NCBI GenBank assembly: GCA_013180625.2
Contig: SNVD02006062.1
Coordinates: forward strand, 62,001 to 126,000
From: Boswellia sacra
Lineage: Eukaryota > Streptophyta > Magnoliopsida > Sapindales > Burseraceae
DNA: 64,000 bases
Direction: 5' to 3'
The stretch's first letter is position 1; each line of letters starts with the position of its first letter. Shown here piece after piece: positions 60,714-64,000 of this stretch. The translations under genes were made by a program, and so were the position numbers. The notes beneath the pieces were generated by a model, which saw only the letters and a list, made by a program, of their open reading frames with translations, made no database searches and was not told where the DNA came from.

Positions 60714-62349
60714 ATGGCCAAACGCAAAGCTATAACACCATCTTCTTCAATTGAACCCGAAGCCACTAGCTCTTCTTCATTCTCTAACTCTTTAACTGAA
60801 GAGGAAACAAGCAAGCAAGAGCAACAAGTTCAGCAAGAACAACATGCTAAGCCAAAAATCGAACCAGAGCAGTCGCCTTCGATAGAATCAAAGCAATCAT
60901 CCACTGGGAAACCAGATTCGACTTCGACTCCACCAGTTGTAGTTGAACCAACGATGAGTGAGGATGATGATGTCATGCTTGGTGAGGTGTGAGACCGTGT
61001 CAATACTTGTAGTCAAAAGTTATTGAGGCGAGAGAATGAAACAAGGTTTAGGTGATACACTTCAAAGAGAGATTCATGTGGAGAGGCCTATCAAAGTCGA
61101 TGATATTGATGACTATCAACTTAGAGAAATAATCGAATCCAGACACTGGATGAGGATGGTAACAAATTTAACTCCTCCTGTTAAAACTCTTGTTCAAGAA
61201 TTCTACGCCAATATTTTGCCATGCATTGATGATCCTAGGAGTTATTAATATCATAAGGTTTATTGTAGAGGGAAGTTGATCAGATTTTCTCCGAATGTCA
61301 TAAACCAATTTTATGAAATTCTTATTGGCATTCAACATACTATTAGCAATGAATTGAATATGAGTGAGGTCATATATGAGCTAATTAGGAGTAGAAAGGT
61401 TCATTGGGACCCGTATGATGGCATAGACCAAAAACATTTGATTTTGAAATATTGTTTGTTGTATAAAATCACTTGATTCAATTGGTTCCCATCCACACAC
61501 CAAAATAAAGTTAGAGAGGACAGAGCCAAGTTTCTTTACTGCCTTGGCACAAATCGACCAATTAATCTTGGATTATGGATGTATAACTACATTGTTCAAA
61601 TTGCAACTTATCAATCTCATCAAAGACTCTTGGTTTTGCCCTGTTTGATTCACGCATTATTAATGCAAAATGAGATTGCATTGGAAGATGATGAGATTAC
61701 TGAAGAAATTCTGCCAGCCATTAAGAAAGGTTTCATGACAAGGATTAAAAATGTTCTTGAGGGGGAGAAAATACCTCGGAGACAGCCCAGATAGAGAAGA
61801 AATCCCATACCATATCAGATGGCATCTATCACAAAACAAATTACTCTAATCACTTCTTTTTTAGCTAATCTTGTGTAGGAAAATCAAGCTATCAAGGACA
61901 AGCTGCAAAGTCTTGAAAAGAAGCTTGAGAATAGAGCAAGTGGTAAAACATCAATGAAGGAAAGGAAGAGGAAGGACAAGAAGAGGAGTAAAAAGCAATC
62001 CAAACCAGTTGCTGAAGAATCTTTTTCAAAGCCAGTAGCTGAAACTCCTAAACCAACAGAACCTGTATTAACTCTCGATACCTCTTCACCCCATGTCACA
62101 CAGCAAGCTACTGAAACTTTGGTGGACATTTCCCAGAAGACTAAAACCACATCAGAGAGACAAGTCAGAGAGATTCATGAGATAGTTGTTGTTGTTGCTA
62201 CTTCTACTGAAACTAATGCTTAACCAGCTACCATATCAACTCCTGCTGATACTTCGGCCAAACCAGCGTTTACTCGATACAAGACTACTACTAGAAAGAC
62301 CATATTGCGCCCCTCAAAGCTGCATGTGCGCAAGTCTGCCAGACTTAAC
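60714..62349 (+). pseudogene. envelope-position ORF of the Sirevirus-like element, decayed
   Basis: The ATG at 60714 starts a Ser/Glu/Gln-rich N-terminal region with a basic start (MAKRKA), closed by tga at 60990-60992. In continued frames a domain often labelled putative plant transposon protein follows. Its text includes RPIKVDDIDDYQLREIIES and TLVQEFYANILPCIDDP (61090-61245), VHWDPYDG (about 61398-61420) and LGLWMYNYIVQIATYQSH (about 61567-61620). A Lys-rich coiled-coil-like stretch at about 61890-62010 and a Pro/Thr-rich tail end it. Sireviruses carry such an ORF between pol and the 3' LTR, and an envelope role is only proposed. I see no clear transmembrane helix. At least five stops break it. 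Confidence 0.75.
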
Positions 62350-62433
62350 TGAATTCGACGTAACTGCACTAGATTTCATTACATTATCTTTTATGTGCTT
62401 TGGAACTTTATTTTTTTAGCACTTGTTATGAAA

Positions 62434-62447
62434 ACAAGGGGGAGTAG
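62434..62447 (+). promoter_or_regulatory. extra polypurine tract in the 3' region
   Basis: aacaagggggagta resembles the true polypurine tract before the 3' LTR. Repeated polypurine tracts are a known trait of Sireviruses. Confidence 0.6.
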
Positions 62448-62873
62448 AGTAGAGTTTGTGGTTGAACTGCTATGCTATACAGTTTATGATTATGATATTT
62501 TGCAGGTTTAATGTTTGATTAAGGGGAAGGGATAGTTCATGTTTGATTTGTGATGTTTTGCATGATTGATTGTGACCTTGATTAATTGATTTTACAGTTG
62601 AATATTTTGTTGATTTTATGTTTGATCTGAGTTTATTGTAGACCCCTTTGGACAGCACAAGCTATTGATGCTCTCTATTTGATATTTATTTTTGTATAGA
62701 TACTAGACATTTTGGTTATGTTATTTTAGTTATGTCTGTTATAACTGAAAGCTGGATATTCATGTTTTCGTAAAATTTTTGACTAAGTGTTTACATTCTA
62801 TTTTTAGTTGTCTTACACTTAATCGTGCAGGAATCTGTTCACAGAAACATACGAATGTTTTCATCACAAGATG

Positions 62874-62887
62874 CCAAAGGGGGAGAT
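62874..62887 (+). promoter_or_regulatory. polypurine tract of the Sirevirus-like element
   Basis: A purine run ending gggggagat directly precedes the 3' LTR start tgttagtg at 62888. Confidence 0.88.
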
Positions 62888-63779
62888 TGTTAGTGTTAAT
62901 GTGACACATGGCATGCATGTGTAATGCATAATTTATTTTTGTCATTTTGTGATTAAACATTAATTTGGATATTTGATATTGGGAGAATTTTTAACTAGAA
63001 TAGGATAACTTGACTTGGTATTCTAGTTGAATAGGAAGTTTGACATTGACCATATCTTATTTGATTAGGATATTCTTTCCAATGTTCTAGTTTAATTAGG
63101 ATAATGTCTGTTTACTTCCTATATTGTTTGATATTTATCTAATAATCCTATTTGAGTTTTACAGGACTTTGATGATGATTAGGATTGTTGATTACATCAA
63201 TAATATAGCTGTTCACACAGGCTATATAAAGGGAAGCACTCAAGGCTTAAAAAGAAGGGCAAGAGAGTGGTGTTTTTTTGCAAAAAACATTGAGAGCACT
63301 TGAGTGTCTTTGTTTTTCATGATTTTCATTGTAAAATCTTTATGATTTTGTTTGTTCAGACTATGCATTACTTATGTGTGTTGGGCATAGATCTGATTTA
63401 TGAGAGTTATTGAGTCGTGTAAGCTTAACAGAGTTGAGTGATTACATGATTCTGTAACAATTATCGTAGTTATGTTGACTAAACTGTTGTAGTTAAGTCT
63501 GACGAGTCTGTGAAGAACGACATCAGAAAGTGTGCGAAGGACTTTGGCTGTGATCAAGGGTGATCAAGTTTACATAGATTAGGTTAGTTAATGAGTGTTG
63601 CTACTACTGTAAAGAGTCCTGAGTCGAGTGTAAACACATACAGCATAGTGGATTACAACTCTTGTTGCCCGTGGATGTAGGCTGGTTAATAGCCAAACCA
63701 CGTAAAATTCTCTGTTCTGTTATTCTTAACTGTTTAAGTTGCGTCTGTGATAACTAACCATACACTGCAAAAACTAAAA
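62888..63779 (+). repeat. 3' LTR of the Sirevirus-like element
   Basis: Parallel to the 5' LTR over its whole length. The terminal CA has become AA (actaaaa), just before the aaaat duplication. Confidence 0.92.
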
Positions 63780-63784
63780 AAAAT

Positions 63785-64000
63785 AATTATTGAGGTTAAG
63801 AATAAGGTAATTAGAATATATAATATTGTAGAGACATTATAAAAGAAAAATCAAAGGACAACAAATGAAGGTTACACTCTTAGTTTGACTTTGGTCTTTG
63901 GACATGTCTAATACTCTAGATCTTAGTCCTAGAAAAACCATGTTAATTTCTAGAGTAGGTTGGAAAGGTCTCATTCTTATATATATAAGCTTTTCTAACA
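63785..64000. other. window end, nothing recognised
   Basis: AT-rich DNA without a supported feature. Confidence 0.5.

Larger units (their letters stand above)
54035..63779 (+). mobile_element. LTR retrotransposon, Copia, Sirevirus (SIRE/Maximus)-like, decayed
   Basis: A 9.7-kb element with LTRs of about 901 and 892 bases and a perfect 5-bp duplication aaaat (54030-54034, 63780-63784). Gag and pol are followed by a long 3' region with an extra ORF in the envelope position and repeated polypurine tracts, the layout known for Sireviruses. The LTRs differ at roughly 9-10 percent of positions by hand count, plus indels, and the coding region has dozens of stops and frameshifts. It is much older than the Copia element at 30-35 kb. 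Confidence 0.94.

Noticed and set aside
1..64000. tRNA, rRNA or CRISPR features
   Set aside because: No cloverleaf with A/B boxes, no rRNA text and no regularly spaced short repeats were recognised; I could not run a dedicated search.

Overview
This window is repeat-rich nuclear DNA from a flowering plant, most likely a dicot. It is AT-rich with microsatellites, plant-type Copia, hAT and Mutator elements, and a decayed gene for an EIX/Cf-like leucine-rich-repeat receptor-like protein (RLP). I see no intact host gene, no RNA gene, no CRISPR array and no prokaryotic organisation. Almost everything recognisable is a transposable element or host sequence broken by one.

Left part (1-29.6 kb). Plus-strand LRR pieces of one or two RLP pseudogenes lie in N-to-C order at 396-1056, 14341-14374, 15151-15967, 17808-17892 and 28646-29583. 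They are separated by insertions whose target-site duplications (TSDs) can be read. These are a CACTA-like end (1-395), a GC-rich non-autonomous hAT (14375-15142, 8-bp TSD), an unclassified 1.8-kb insertion (15968-17797, 10-bp TSD) and a 10.7-kb Mutator-like element (MULE, 17893-28636, 9-bp TSD). Between the first two LRR pieces lie a hAT with a decayed RICESLEEPER-type transposase (7566-13144), its 610-bp deletion derivative (1813-2422) and several MITE-like elements. The MULE carries a decayed MuDR transposase on the plus strand and a decayed Ulp1-like (C48) gene on the minus strand. It has itself been entered by a hAT MITE (19200-19498) and a Sirevirus-like solo LTR (25339-26986).

Middle part (30-43 kb). 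A nearly complete Tnt1/Tork-like Copia element (30021-35213, TSD tgaat) is followed by low-information DNA, a TIR-bearing element, an antisense non-autonomous LTR element (37647-39465) and more AT-rich DNA with MITE remnants.

Right part (43-64 kb). A tandemly duplicated 2.2-3.2 kb intergenic unit carries several copies of a 1.1-kb TIR element. One unit was later hit by a second GC-rich hAT (49904-50448) and by a long-TIR MULE (50499-51752). A 212-bp Mutator-type MITE (52892-53103) precedes an old Sirevirus-like Copia element (54035-63779, TSD aaaat) with decayed gag, pol and an envelope-position ORF.

The genes do not form a pathway; the nesting and TSDs give a relative insertion history. I did not find a convincing new biological system. 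The most interesting signals are the inverted TCGA-rich subterminal arrays of the MULE, the tandem triplication of the hAT 3' end, the G-run hAT families and the transition-only divergence of the Copia LTRs.
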